Shown: positions 35,458 through 44,608 of the stretch, piece by piece | Layout: the number at the start of each line of letters is the position of its first letter | How positions within the stretch are numbered: position 1 is the first letter of the stretch | Assembly (NCBI GenBank): GCA_032027045.1 | Contig: JAVSMU010000001.1 | Coordinates: forward strand, 1,244,646 to 1,308,645 | DNA length: 64,000 nt | Direction of reading: 5' to 3' | Source of the DNA: Truepera sp. | GTDB lineage: Bacteria; Deinococcota; Deinococci; Deinococcales; Trueperaceae | Notes under the pieces: generated by a model | The model's database searches: none | What the model was told of the DNA's origin: nothing | Seen by the model: the letters and a program-made list of their open reading frames with translations, nothing else | Translations under genes and position numbers: made by a program

Positions 35458-36934
35458 TCTCCTGGTAGTCGGCCGGGAGATCGCCCTCGCCCAGGGCTTC
35501 CTCGACCGCCGTAGCGTAATGGCCCAGCTCGACGCCCTGCGGCAGTTGCACCTGATCGTCGCCCGGCAGGCGAACGTTGCCCGCCGGCGTGAGCGGCCCG
35601 TCCTGAATGACGCCGGGTAGGAGTTCCACCCCGCCGGCGAGCGCGCCCTCCGGCGCCGCGCCCGTGTCGGGCACCTCGGATCCGCCGGCGCCCGCGGCAC
35701 CCGCCAGATCGTCCCCCGCCCCACCGGGTTCGGTTCCGGCCTCGCCCCCGGCGCCCTCTTCGCCGGGCCGTTTGGTGTCGCCGCCGGCTACTACCTGACC
35801 GCCTTCGTCCAGTCGGGCGCCTTCATCGGCGCCTTCGGCACCGGCCCCCTCGGCTCCAGCACCACCACCCTGGCTGGACTCGTCGGCGCGCGTGCCACCC
35901 GCATCCTGGCCGGAATCGGCGTCCTGGCCGGCTTCCGCACCCTGCCTCGCGTCGGTCCCTTGGTTGGCCCGGTCGCCTTCGGCGCCCGCTTGTCTCGACC
36001 CAGGTGCCTGCTCGCTTCGCTGTTGAGTCTGGTCCGTCGCGGGCGGGACCTCGGACGCCTCAGGCGCCGGCTCTGCCCGGCTTGGGGCGGACCGGATATC
36101 ACCGGCGAGGCTGCCGTCGCCGGCGCCCTGCGGTCCACCGCTTCCGGCCTGCTCGCCGGAGCTCCTCCCGTCTGGGGGGCTCTGCCTCAGCGCCTCCAAG
36201 AACCTGGAGAGGGCTTCGTTCCCTGCGTCTGAACCGCCGGGCGGCAGGGCGTCCCGCGTCTCCGTGCCGCCTGCCGGCGCAACGGCGGTGCTCGGCGCGT
36301 CGGCGCGGCCGGCCGCCGGCAACGCCGGCGTGAGGTCGTCACCGAACTCGAGCGGCTCGGCTACCGCTTCTGCGGTATCGGTGGTGGCCGCAACGGGTGG
36401 CGGCCGGGTGGACTCCGAGAGACCGGGAACCATACGCGACAGCGCGACCACCGTGAGCGCCAGGGTCGCCACGGGCAGCCACCAAGGCGGCGTCGGTTCG
36501 GGTCGGTAGTCGCGGATGGATCGCCCGGCGCGCCGAATGAGCTGGGCTTCCAAGCCGTACTCGTCGACGCGATCACGGACGCCTGTTCCGGTGGCGCCTG
36601 GTGTGGGACCGTCACGGTGCGCTTGGACCCCCAAGGCCGTCTCGTACGCGAGCCCCGTAGTGGCGGCGATGTGCGACAGGGCCGGCCGCGTCTGGGGCCG
36701 GACGGGTAACAGCGCCCCGACCGCCGCCCCGACCACGAGCCCGGCAAGCTGCGCGAGCAGCGAGACCGGCATGAAGAAGCCCACGACTGCCCCCACCAGT
36801 GCGAGGCCCAGGGCGCCTACCGCGGCGCGCCTTAACCGCTTGTGTGTAGCCAACCGCCTGGCCGCGGTGAGGTGGAGGGTGAACTCCGCGCCCATGTTCG
36901 CCGCGCTTCGCCTGCGCTTGCTCGGGGAGATCAT
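35435..36934 (-). CDS. Membrane protein with long disordered region, MoxR-cluster type
   Basis: 499 residues from the ATG at 36934 (overlapping the previous stop, ATGA). N-terminal part: two adjacent membrane helices (about 38-56 and 59-75), a soluble segment with GLAYETALG and DEYGLEAQLIRRAGRSIRDY, and a third helix (about 150-166). The remaining 320 residues are Gly/Ala/Asp/Glu-rich low complexity with many GAEGAGAEGAD-like near-repeats. The end is again ordered: GHYATAVEEALGEGDLPADYQEIIRRYFR region. That last piece resembles the C-terminal LPxxYQxxVRxYF motif of proteins found in MoxR-DUF58 operons. The function is unknown. Confidence 0.65.
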   Translation of the reverse strand: MISPSKRRRSAANMGAEFTLHLTAARRLATHKRLRRAAVGALGLALVGAVVGFFMPVSLLAQLAGLVVGAAVGALLPVRPQTRPALSHIAATTGLAYETALGVQAHRDGPTPGATGTGVRDRVDEYGLEAQLIRRAGRSIRDYRPEPTPPWWLPVATLALTVVALSRMVPGLSESTRPPPVAATTDTAEAVAEPLEFGDDLTPALPAAGRADAPSTAVAPAGGTETRDALPPGGSDAGNEALSRFLEALRQSPPDGRSSGEQAGSGGPQGAGDGSLAGDIRSAPSRAEPAPEASEVPPATDQTQQRSEQAPGSRQAGAEGDRANQGTDARQGAEAGQDADSGQDAGGTRADESSQGGGAGAEGAGAEGADEGARLDEGGQVVAGGDTKRPGEEGAGGEAGTEPGGAGDDLAGAAGAGGSEVPDTGAAPEGALAGGVELLPGVIQDGPLTPAGNVRLPGDDQVQLPQGVELGHYATAVEEALGEGDLPADYQEIIRRYFR

Positions 36935-37626
36935 GCGGTCCTCTTCCGGCGCGCCAACGGGGGTATACGAGGCCCGGTGGCGGGGCGAGTACGGATCAGG
37001 GTGACGACGGAGAGGCCCAGCATGCAGACCAGGTAGGCGGGAGCAACGGTGAGCGGTCCCGCCCACGGGTTGGCGATGACGGTGTGCAGGGCGAAATCGA
37101 GCCAGATGGTGCCGGCGAGGGTGGCGGGCACGCACACTAGCAGCAACACGCCCGAGAATGGCCCTCTCAGGAACCGGCCCATGAGGAGGCCCAGTCCGAA
37201 GTACCCCGTCACGGTGACGGGCGCCACGATGGCCGGCCAGTAGCCCGGAGTGGCGGGGAAGCTCCCCGCCTGCGCCGCCAGCTCGAAGGGCCAGCTCAGC
37301 AGCGTGATCACGAGCAGCGCGAACCAGGTGACCCGCGTGCCCTCGCGTGCTTCGTGGAAGCTTGGCTGCGTCGCGTCCTCGCCGCCGGACTGGGCGTCCA
37401 CCGATCGGGTGGGAAGAGCCGCGTGATAGGCGCCGAACGCGAGGCCCAAAAGGGCCAGCACGCTGTTGCGTAGTGGCGCCACCACCAGCCAAGACTCGTT
37501 CACGCGGGCCCCGGAGCCGGGCCAGTTGGCGTTCAGAGCCACGACGAGCACGACGAGGAACAGGCCCCCGATCTGGAGGAGGTCGGGACGCTGCAGGCGC
37601 GCCGACACGAGCGCCACCTGCCTCAT
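36931..37626 (-). CDS. Polytopic membrane protein of unknown function
   Basis: 231 residues from the ATG at 37626 (ATGA overlap with the preceding gene). About six hydrophobic helices (about 15-32, 46-65, 93-112, 130-150, 155-178, 185-207) and a basic C-terminal RRKRTA tail. No conserved catalytic pattern is visible. It is translationally coupled on both sides, so it almost certainly works with the 530- and 499-residue products. A frame extension above 37626 is a shadow of the neighbour. Confidence 0.65.
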   Translation of the reverse strand: MRQVALVSARLQRPDLLQIGGLFLVVLVVALNANWPGSGARVNESWLVVAPLRNSVLALLGLAFGAYHAALPTRSVDAQSGGEDATQPSFHEAREGTRVTWFALLVITLLSWPFELAAQAGSFPATPGYWPAIVAPVTVTGYFGLGLLMGRFLRGPFSGVLLLVCVPATLAGTIWLDFALHTVIANPWAGPLTVAPAYLVCMLGLSVVTLIRTRPATGPRIPPLARRKRTA

Positions 37627-39215
37627 CGCGCTGCCTCCGCGAGTCCGGCGACCGGCATGGGGCCGCGGGCAGCCGGCGGGGCGTGTCTGCCGGATGCGAC
37701 CGGGATGGCTCCGCCGGCTGCAGCCGGGTTGGAGCCCGCCGTGGCCCCCGTGTCTGCTAGCCACAAGACGCAGGCGCCTTCGTCCTCACAGCCGCTCTGG
37801 GCCACCAGGGTTCCGTCCGGTAGGAGAGGCACGAGCGAGTCGTAACGGGCCGGGAACGCACCAAGCTCGCCCTCTTCGAGCCTGACGGTGCCGCCCGGCG
37901 CCAAGTCGCTTTGAGCCCCGAGACCGGTTACGTAGAGGTTGGTAAGGGGGAGGCGTGAAGCGTTCCCGATAGTCAGCCCATCTATGTGGATGGGCGCGCT
38001 GACGGCGCGTGGCGGAAGCAGCATGGTAACGGAGCGCCAGGCGGCTGTCGGCACGTGCACGCCGCCGTCGTCGGCGAAGTACGCCTGGGGCCTGGCAGGG
38101 GCGGCTCCGGCCTCGAAATCGAGCACCACGGGTGGCAAAGTGACGCTCTCTCGTGCCTCATGCAGTAACGCAAGCTGCCCCCCGATCACCCCCACCGCCA
38201 CAGAGCTCTCATAGGGCGGAACCGGGGGCCTGAGCGCCCGCCAGCCCCCGAGGCCGACCAGAACGGCCACGAGCAAGGCGGAGATGAGCCCCGGCCCACC
38301 GCCGAAGCGCAGCAGGACGAGGACCAGCAAGGCGTAGGTGGCCGAAGCGATGAGCACGCTGCCCACGGACACCGACTTCGGATAGACCACGAGCGGTTCG
38401 GCGAGTGCCGCCAGGAGGAGTTCCCGGGGCCTGAGAGCAGCGAGGTCGGCCGCCTGGGGAGGCATTCGATCGTCCCCTCGCGTGAGGGACAGGGTACCGG
38501 CCCCCAGTCTCGAGGCGGTCGCGTCCCCCAGCAGCGTCTCCAGGCTGGGGGAGAGGTCGACGGCCCCGCCGACGAACACCACCCTCGCCCCGGCGACCGC
38601 GGCGGCCACCAGTGCGTCCAGCGGGGGCGCTGCGTGATCGACGAGGAGAGCGCTCACGCCGTCGTAGCCCGCCGGGGTGACGGGCAGGTCGGACGGGCGC
38701 ACGCTCACGAAGCGCGCCCCCGGCACGGCAGCACGCAGCTCGCCTGCGGCCGCGGGAGCCCGGGGGTCCGCGAGCCCCAGGACGAGTTCGCGCGGGTCGG
38801 ATTCGCGGCTGGAGAGGCTACCGCTCGCCAGGACGCGGTCGGCGGTAGCCACCCGCCAGGCGAGGCTACGGAACGGCGGCACGAACAGGTCCGTCTCGTA
38901 GGTGAACACGCCGCCCCCGCCGCGGAGCTCATGGGTGATGTTCACGGGGATCTCACCCTCACGCAGCGTGCCGACGTCTAGCGCAAGGGTCAGGGTGCTG
39001 GGCGGGAGGTCACGGGTCTCTACCCTCAGATGGTTCCACGCGCCGGCCACGACCTGGTTGGCGACGCCGAGGGTGAAAGTCGCCGAGGCGTCCGCCGCCC
39101 TGGCCGCCTGGGCGAGGCATAGCCCGACCAGCAGTGCAGCCAGCGGCAAGCGGCTGAGCTTGGCCAAGAAGCGTCTGGGCCGGCCTTCACTTGCTTTGAC
39201 GAGGGACGCGGTCAT
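37623..39215 (-). CDS. Exported two-domain membrane protein (GAT-like domain), MoxR-cluster type
   Basis: 530 residues. Signal peptide (about 15-40, cleavage near ARA-AD) and a beta-sandwich (about 42-130). A Rossmann/amidotransferase-like domain (about 137-275) has GYDGVSALLVDHAAPPLDAL and AVAGARVVFVGGAVD, with no catalytic Cys. Two membrane helices (about 285-305, 309-326) and a C-terminal beta-rich domain follow (about 335-500). Proteins with this order accompany MoxR-DUF58 or DUF4350 clusters, but no moxR is in the window. ATG start at 39215; TATACT lies 11 bases upstream, so a very short leader is possible. First of three coupled genes. Confidence 0.65.
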   Translation of the reverse strand: MTASLVKASEGRPRRFLAKLSRLPLAALLVGLCLAQAARAADASATFTLGVANQVVAGAWNHLRVETRDLPPSTLTLALDVGTLREGEIPVNITHELRGGGGVFTYETDLFVPPFRSLAWRVATADRVLASGSLSSRESDPRELVLGLADPRAPAAAGELRAAVPGARFVSVRPSDLPVTPAGYDGVSALLVDHAAPPLDALVAAAVAGARVVFVGGAVDLSPSLETLLGDATASRLGAGTLSLTRGDDRMPPQAADLAALRPRELLLAALAEPLVVYPKSVSVGSVLIASATYALLVLVLLRFGGGPGLISALLVAVLVGLGGWRALRPPVPPYESSVAVGVIGGQLALLHEARESVTLPPVVLDFEAGAAPARPQAYFADDGGVHVPTAAWRSVTMLLPPRAVSAPIHIDGLTIGNASRLPLTNLYVTGLGAQSDLAPGGTVRLEEGELGAFPARYDSLVPLLPDGTLVAQSGCEDEGACVLWLADTGATAGSNPAAAGGAIPVASGRHAPPAARGPMPVAGLAEAAR

Positions 39216-39226
39216 CTGGAACTGGC

Positions 39227-39232
39227 AGTATA
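39227..39232 (-). promoter_or_regulatory. -10 box of the three-gene membrane cluster
   Basis: TATACT 11 bases before the ATG at 39215. The transcription start would fall about 4 bases before the codon. No convincing -35 is seen. Confidence 0.45.
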
Positions 39233-39295
39233 AGGGCGCCTTGGAGCGACGCCGGTAGCGCCCTGGGCAGGCGCCTAGTGGCCGGTCCGGGGGGC

Positions 39296-40912
39296 TCAGC
39301 GGCCCGCCAAGGCTCCGAGAAAAACGACCGCGCTGACGACCTTGCGCTCGCTGGTTCTGTTCATCACCTTGCCGTCCACTACCAGAGTGGTGCTGCTACC
39401 ACTATCGAAGCGCATCGCCCGGTCCACCCCCAGGCTCAAGAAGAGCTGCACGAGGTCCGCCGCACGCATGGTCTCGCCGACCAGGAGCAGCGTGGTGCCG
39501 TCGGGCTTGACGCCGACGGCCGCCTGCTGCGTGAGCCCATCCAGGATCCGCTCACCGGTCTGGAAGCCTTCCTTGGCAGGGTCGTACGCCGCAACGCCAT
39601 CTTGCACCAGGAGCGGCCCGGCCTCGACGGCGTACGGGGCCGTCTCGAACCCGGGCGGCCTCAGGTCCGTATCGAGCGCCACCGAGTCGCCGGGGTTCAG
39701 CAGGGCGAGGTCCCGGTCGCTGGCCGGATAGGCAAGCGCGAAGCCGTCATCCGGCACCAGCCGCGGCCCGATCTTGTTCTCGATCACGACGCCGTTCTGG
39801 ACGACGAGGACGCCTTGCGACGGGGTCCCCGCCAGCGTGCCCGGCGTCCTGGAAACCGCAACACCTCCCGAGTTGGCAGTGCCCACGTGTAGGGTGCCGC
39901 GGGAGGTATAGAGCAAGACGTCCGCGTCGAGGCGGTCTATGAGTGGAGCACCGGTGGGGGAGAAGGCCACGCTGGCGCGGCCGCGGCTCGGCAACGAGAG
40001 GAGCCCGTAGTCCACCTTCAGGAGACCGATGGCTGCGTAGCTCCGGGTGTCGAAGTAGCCGGCGTTTAGCGCGATCAGCGCGCCGTTACCGAGCTCCGAG
40101 ACGGTCCTTGGGACCCGGCTCTCGCCCACGACGCGGAACTCGCCGGAGCCGGGCGCGATGCTCACCAAGTGCACGACGCTAGGACCACTGGCCGTCGTCA
40201 CGTGGTACTTGCGGTAGGTGACGCCGGGGGCGATCTCACGCTCGACCTGCACCAGCTGGCTCAGGTCTCGCCGTGGTGTCACGTCGATCACCAACCGCGT
40301 CGGATTCTCGAGGGGGAAGACGGCGTAATCGAACGCCGGTCCGGAAAGGCGCAGTTGTACCTCGGCCTTGGAAGCCGTGAGTTCGAGTTCGAGGCCCGAA
40401 ACGTCCTCGGGCGCCGTTACCGGAACGAGCATCGGTGGCAAGTGGAGCACCAGCGGCGAGCCGGCGCTTCTCGAGCCACCCGTTCTCAGGCCGGCGAGGA
40501 ACGCGGGGCTCACCTGGGGCATGTCGAGCACTATGCGCACCTCTACGCTGCCCGAGTAACGGATGGCCTCTAGGCGCGGCTCCCTGATCTCGAGCGCGTC
40601 GAGCACGCTGGCGTTCAACAGCACCTCTCCGCCAAGCAGCACGGGCGGGTCCGCGTCCATGTTCGAGAGCCAGCCGAGCCCGGCGACGTAGGTCTCGTGA
40701 TAGGGACCGTGAACTACCGTGATGGCGTCATCGGCAACCCTCACCGCGACGTCGGGAACCCTGTAGTAGGTACCAGGAGGGGTCTCGCCACGTGCGACGA
40801 CGAGAGGAAGGGCGAGCACCCCTACGAGTAACGACAGGGTGAGGTTGCGGCGCGTGAACATCGCTGCGAGTCTCGCAAGCCCAACTGCGGTTTTGATGAG
40901 CGTGCGCAACAT
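39296..40912 (-). CDS. Exported phosphodiester glycosidase (NAGPA) family protein
   Basis: 538 residues. An N-terminal hydrophobic segment after MFTRRN suggests that the functional start may be the internal ATG at 40861, which begins a typical signal peptide. A first half (about 50-235) of beta-rich AMIN-like sequence is followed by a NAGPA/DUF2233 domain (about 245-538): LIALNAGYFDTRSY, AVGVKPDGTTLLLVGETMRA, DLVQLFLSLG, AMRFDSGSSTTLVVDG. The family includes the human GlcNAc-1-phosphodiester glycosidase and bacterial proteins near cell-wall genes; the likely substrate is a sugar phosphodiester of the envelope. It follows the AroE-like gene by 34 bases. Confidence 0.82.
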   Translation of the reverse strand: MLRTLIKTAVGLARLAAMFTRRNLTLSLLVGVLALPLVVARGETPPGTYYRVPDVAVRVADDAITVVHGPYHETYVAGLGWLSNMDADPPVLLGGEVLLNASVLDALEIREPRLEAIRYSGSVEVRIVLDMPQVSPAFLAGLRTGGSRSAGSPLVLHLPPMLVPVTAPEDVSGLELELTASKAEVQLRLSGPAFDYAVFPLENPTRLVIDVTPRRDLSQLVQVEREIAPGVTYRKYHVTTASGPSVVHLVSIAPGSGEFRVVGESRVPRTVSELGNGALIALNAGYFDTRSYAAIGLLKVDYGLLSLPSRGRASVAFSPTGAPLIDRLDADVLLYTSRGTLHVGTANSGGVAVSRTPGTLAGTPSQGVLVVQNGVVIENKIGPRLVPDDGFALAYPASDRDLALLNPGDSVALDTDLRPPGFETAPYAVEAGPLLVQDGVAAYDPAKEGFQTGERILDGLTQQAAVGVKPDGTTLLLVGETMRAADLVQLFLSLGVDRAMRFDSGSSTTLVVDGKVMNRTSERKVVSAVVFLGALAGR

Positions 40913-40946
40913 GCCCGTCAGGGCGCCGTCGTGGATGGGGCCTCGG

Positions 40947-41726
40947 TCAGAGGCGATGGAACATCGTCAGGATGGGCTCCAGGCCTACGGAACCACCCAG
41001 GATCTGGCTGAGGGCGAGCTCGAAGCGGTAGGCCTCGACGTCGCGCCGGTTGAACGTGAGCGCGCCGAGCGCCAGCGCGCGGCTACGCAGCTCCGAGACG
41101 CCGCCGTCGGCCAGGTCGATGACGGTGAGGTGTGGGCCGAGGAGTTCGTCGTCCACGCTTGTGGCGGGGTCGAGCCTTACGACCAGGTCCGCTCGCTCGA
41201 GCAGCGTGCGCCCCAATGGGTCACTCACCGAGCGGGCGTAGAACGTGGCGCCGGCGGCGCTGGGCCTGGCGCGCTCGGCGGTCACGCGGTCCGCAGCCAG
41301 GACCGACAACGAGGCCACCCCGAGGCGCGTGAGTTCGCGGCCCACGGCGCGCGCCTCGGGCGAGGCCCCGAGCACCACGGCGTGCGCCCCGTCGGCATGC
41401 CAGCGGCGCTCGCTGAGCATGGTGCTCAGCGCCCGCCCGAAGGTGTGATCGGCCATGATGCCCGCTTGCGTGACGGTGAGCGTGTCGGCCACGCCGAGCT
41501 CCTCGGCGTCGAGCGAGGAGCGCGACGCGAGGGCCTTGGCCTCCGCCTGGTGGGAGTCGTCGAGGACGATGGCCCCGGCGAAGTCCAGGCGCGGGAGGGC
41601 CCGCATCAGCTCGCTTACGGAGCCGTCGGGAACGGGGTGGAGAAGGAAGCGGCCGGACTCGTCGTGGAAGTCACGAAGCGCGTGTTTGAGGTTGGCGTCT
41701 TCGGTGACGAGGGCCACGAGATGCAT
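40947..41726 (-). CDS. Shikimate dehydrogenase-like protein, degenerate
   Basis: 259 residues with the two-domain layout of AroE: an N-terminal part, then a Rossmann domain with VVLGASPEARAVGRELTRLG (about 117-136) in place of VLGAGGAARAV, and TFGRALSTM and SVSDPLG where AroE has related segments. The shikimate-binding residues (the SxS near the N terminus, the catalytic Lys in NVTxPxK and the Asp of NTD) are not evident. It probably binds a nucleotide but is unlikely to reduce 3-dehydroshikimate. The ATG lies 7 bases after TAAGCT. Divergent from thrS. Confidence 0.55.
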   Translation of the reverse strand: MHLVALVTEDANLKHALRDFHDESGRFLLHPVPDGSVSELMRALPRLDFAGAIVLDDSHQAEAKALASRSSLDAEELGVADTLTVTQAGIMADHTFGRALSTMLSERRWHADGAHAVVLGASPEARAVGRELTRLGVASLSVLAADRVTAERARPSAAGATFYARSVSDPLGRTLLERADLVVRLDPATSVDDELLGPHLTVIDLADGGVSELRSRALALGALTFNRRDVEAYRFELALSQILGGSVGLEPILTMFHRL

Positions 41727-41733
41727 GGACCAG

Positions 41734-41739
41734 AGCTTA
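41734..41739 (-). promoter_or_regulatory. -10 box of leaderless AroE-like gene
   Basis: TAAGCT, then 7 bases, then ATG at 41726. It probably also drives the phosphodiester glycosidase gene downstream. Confidence 0.5.
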
Positions 41740-41773
41740 CCAATCCCGTGCTGTGGTCACACGTCCCTCATGG

Positions 41774-41779
41774 TAGTAT
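41774..41779 (+). promoter_or_regulatory. -10 box of thrS
   Basis: TAGTAT, giving a start point near 41786 and a leader of about 178 bases before thrS. A -35 is not clear. Confidence 0.4.
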
Positions 41780-41883
41780 CGCGCGGTGCAGGGTGCGAAA
41801 CGCCGTACCAGAGCGGTGGGCACGTGCCGGGCCACTCGGCGAACGCGTAGCTGAGGCCACGGCCCTTACACGCCTTCGCCGCC

Positions 41884-41910
41884 ACGCCGGGCACCGCCCG
41901 GCGTCCTTCC
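41884..41910 (+). promoter_or_regulatory. Strong hairpin in the thrS leader, possible attenuator
   Basis: A perfect 9-bp stem ACGCCGGGC/GCCCGGCGT with a 3-base loop, followed by CCTTCC, lies 54 bases before thrS. The placement fits an attenuator or translational operator. I could not find a convincing T-box consensus in the leader. Confidence 0.45.
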
Positions 41911-41963
41911 AAACGCAGCCAATGCCGAGGCGTAAAGCCCGGTCGCCAGATCGCAGGTGAACC

Positions 41964-43934
41964 ATGTTCGTGTTGCTACCAGACGGTAAACGCCTTGACG
42001 TGCCCCCGCACGCGACCGGCGCCGACGTCGCGGGCGCCATCGGCCCCGGCCTCGCCAAGGCGGCCCTGGGCGTTCGCGTGGACGGGAAACTCTCCGACCT
42101 GCAAAGCGAGGTCCCCGAGGGCGCGCGGGTCGAGGTCCTGACCAAGAAGGACGACGCCTCGATCTTCCTCGCCCGCCACACGCTGGCGCACATCATGGCT
42201 CAGGCGGTGAGGGAGATGTTCGTGGCCGAGGGCTTCGCCGCCGACCAGGTGAGGATGGGCATCGGCCCGGTCATCGAGAACGGCTTCTATTACGACTTCG
42301 ACCTGCCACGCACCCTCACCCCGGAAGACCTCGAGGGCATCGATCGGCGCATGCGTGAACTGGTGAAGGCCGACCTGCCCCTCGTGAAGTACGAGCTGCC
42401 GCGCAGCGAGGCGCTGGCCCGCTTCGAGGCGCAGGGCGACCCTTACAAGGTGGAGCTGATCAACGACCTGCCCGAGGGGGAGCACATCACCTTCTACGAG
42501 CAGGGCGGCCCGGACGGTTTCACCGACCTCTGCCGTGGTCCGCACCTGCCGCGCACGGGCGCCGTACCCCTTCACTTCAAGCTTATGAACGTGGCTGGGG
42601 CCTACTGGCGTGGCGACGAGACCCGGCCCATGCTGCAGCGCATCTACGGCGTGGCCTTCGCCACCAAGGAGGAGCTGGAGCACCACCTGTGGCAGCTCGA
42701 GGAGGCCCGGAAGCGCGATCACCGCAAGCTGGGCAAGGAACTGAAGCTCTTCACGTTCGCGGACGACGTGGGTCCGGGGCTGCCTCTGTTCCTTCCGCGC
42801 GGCGAGATCATCCGTCACGAGATGGAGCGCTTCGTGCGCGAGGAACAGACGGCGTTCGGTTACGAGCACGTCTGGACCGGTCACATGGTGAAAGAGGAGC
42901 TGTACGTCAAGAGCGGGCACATGGCGAACTACGTGGACGACATGTTCCCACCCATGGTTGACGGGGAGGTGAGTTATCGGCTCAAGCCGATGAACTGCCC
43001 GTCTCACATGACGCTGTTCAACACGCAGTACTATTCGTACCGCGACCTGCCGCTGCGGATGGCCGAGTTCGCGACCCTGTACCGCAACGAGCGCTCCGGG
43101 CAGCTTTCCGGCCTCACGCGCGTCCGCTCACTCACCCAGGACGACTGCCACATCTTCTGCACGCCGGAACAAGTGCGCTCCGAGTTCGCGTTGGCGCTGC
43201 GCCTCATCCGCCAGACGCTGGACACGTACGGCATGACGGATTACCGGGTGCAGCTCTCGCTGCGCGGCGACAAGGGCAAGTACCTGACCGACGACGACAA
43301 GTGGGAGCAGGCGACCACCGCGTTACGCCAGGCGCTCGACGCCGAGGGCGTGGCGTACGTGGAGGAGGAGGGGGAGGCGGCCTTCTACGGCCCGAAGGCC
43401 GACTTCATGGCGCGCGACGCGCTCGGCCGCGAGTGGCAACTCTCGACCATCCAGGTCGACTTCATCCAACCCGCGCGGTTGGGCTGTGAGTACGTTGCCG
43501 AGGACGGCAGCAAGCAGACGCCGGTCGTCATACACCGCGCCGTTACGGGCTCCACCGAGCGGTTCATGGGAGTGATGCTCGAGCACTTCGCCGGCGACCT
43601 GCCACTGTGGCTGGCACCGGAGCAGGTGCGGGTCGTGCCCATCTCCGACCGCCACCGCGAGGCGGCCCTGCGGCTGGTGCGGCGCTTCAAGGACGCGGGG
43701 CTCAGGGCGGGTATCGCAGACGAGGGCGAGCGCATGAACGCCGCTGTCCGCGACGCGGAACTCCTCAAGATCCCTTACATCGTCATACTGGGCGACAAGG
43801 AGGAGGCGACCGAGAGCGTCAGCTTCAGGAGCCGCAAGGAGCCCAACCGCAACGGCGTCGCCACCGAAGCGTTCGTAGCCCACCTGCGGCAGGCGTCCGA
43901 GGCTCGGGTGCTGGAGGTTGCGCCGCTAGGGTGA
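41964..43934 (+). CDS. thrS: Threonyl-tRNA synthetase
   Basis: Class II synthetase, 656 residues. TGS domain (1-62), an editing (SAD) domain with the zinc/editing motif HTLAHIMAQAV (about 71-81) and the later DLCRGPHLPRTG, a catalytic domain with zinc Cys in LKPMNCPSHMTLF, motif 2 in YRNERSGQLSGLTRVR, TQDDCHIFC, motif 3 in RAVTGSTERFMGV, and a C-terminal anticodon-binding domain (about 555-650). ATG with AGGTGA 5 bases upstream. A long leader may regulate it. Confidence 0.97.
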   Translation: MFVLLPDGKRLDVPPHATGADVAGAIGPGLAKAALGVRVDGKLSDLQSEVPEGARVEVLTKKDDASIFLARHTLAHIMAQAVREMFVAEGFAADQVRMGIGPVIENGFYYDFDLPRTLTPEDLEGIDRRMRELVKADLPLVKYELPRSEALARFEAQGDPYKVELINDLPEGEHITFYEQGGPDGFTDLCRGPHLPRTGAVPLHFKLMNVAGAYWRGDETRPMLQRIYGVAFATKEELEHHLWQLEEARKRDHRKLGKELKLFTFADDVGPGLPLFLPRGEIIRHEMERFVREEQTAFGYEHVWTGHMVKEELYVKSGHMANYVDDMFPPMVDGEVSYRLKPMNCPSHMTLFNTQYYSYRDLPLRMAEFATLYRNERSGQLSGLTRVRSLTQDDCHIFCTPEQVRSEFALALRLIRQTLDTYGMTDYRVQLSLRGDKGKYLTDDDKWEQATTALRQALDAEGVAYVEEEGEAAFYGPKADFMARDALGREWQLSTIQVDFIQPARLGCEYVAEDGSKQTPVVIHRAVTGSTERFMGVMLEHFAGDLPLWLAPEQVRVVPISDRHREAALRLVRRFKDAGLRAGIADEGERMNAAVRDAELLKIPYIVILGDKEEATESVSFRSRKEPNRNGVATEAFVAHLRQASEARVLEVAPLG

Positions 43935-43986
43935 TCTTGACGGTCCCTTGCTTCGAGGACGGGGCGTGCACCGACCGCGGCGCGCC

Positions 43987-44562
43987 TCAGCGGGCGTAGA
44001 TCTCGACGCCCTCCATCTTGTCGGGCTGCGGCCCACCGCGGCGCCCGGGGTCGACGCGCTGGATCTTGCCCAGTACCTCGGCGCCGTCGATCACCCTGCC
44101 GAAGACGCTGTGCTTGCCGTCCAGCCATGGCGTCGCGGCGAACGTGATGAAGAACTGCGAGCCGTTCGTGCCCTCGCCACGCGGCCCGGGCCCGGCGTTC
44201 GCCATGCTCAGAACCCCCGCGCCGTCATGGCTCAGCTCGGGGTGGAACTCGTCGGCGAACGTGTAGCCGGGACCGCCCGTGCCGGTGCCCGTCGGATCAC
44301 CGGTCTGCGCCATGAAATCTTCGAGGACCCGGTGGAAGACGATGCCGTCGTAGTAGCCGTTGAGGGTGAGGAAGACGAAGTTGTTCACGGTATTTGGCGC
44401 CTGATCCGAGAATAGCTCCAAGACCATCGCGCCCTTATTGGTGGTGACGACGGCGCGGTACTCCTTGCCAGCCTCGATGACGTGCTCAGCGCCGGCGAAG
44501 CGTGTCTTGCGCTCAGCCGCCAGGGGCTCAACCTTCTGGAAACCGTTCAACAGTTCGTTCAC
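43987..44562 (-). CDS. Cytosolic cyclophilin-type peptidyl-prolyl isomerase
   Basis: 191 residues with no signal peptide. The cyclophilin core (about 36-185) has [29 protein letters not shown] with the catalytic Arg, [46 protein letters not shown] start with AAAGGA 8 bases upstream. The second cyclophilin gene lies just upstream on the same strand, 46 bases away, so they are likely co-transcribed duplicates addressed to different compartments. Confidence 0.94.
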   Translation of the reverse strand: MNELLNGFQKVEPLAAERKTRFAGAEHVIEAGKEYRAVVTTNKGAMVLELFSDQAPNTVNNFVFLTLNGYYDGIVFHRVLEDFMAQTGDPTGTGTGGPGYTFADEFHPELSHDGAGVLSMANAGPGPRGEGTNGSQFFITFAATPWLDGKHSVFGRVIDGAEVLGKIQRVDPGRRGGPQPDKMEGVEIYAR

Positions 44563-44608
44563 GTTCGGATCCTTTCTTGCGGGCCCGCGGGCCCGTTACC
44601 GGGGGGCG

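Noticed and set aside
41780-41963. T-box riboswitch before thrS
   Set aside because: No convincing AGGGTGGnACCGCG core or specifier stem could be found by eye, only a GC-rich hairpin.
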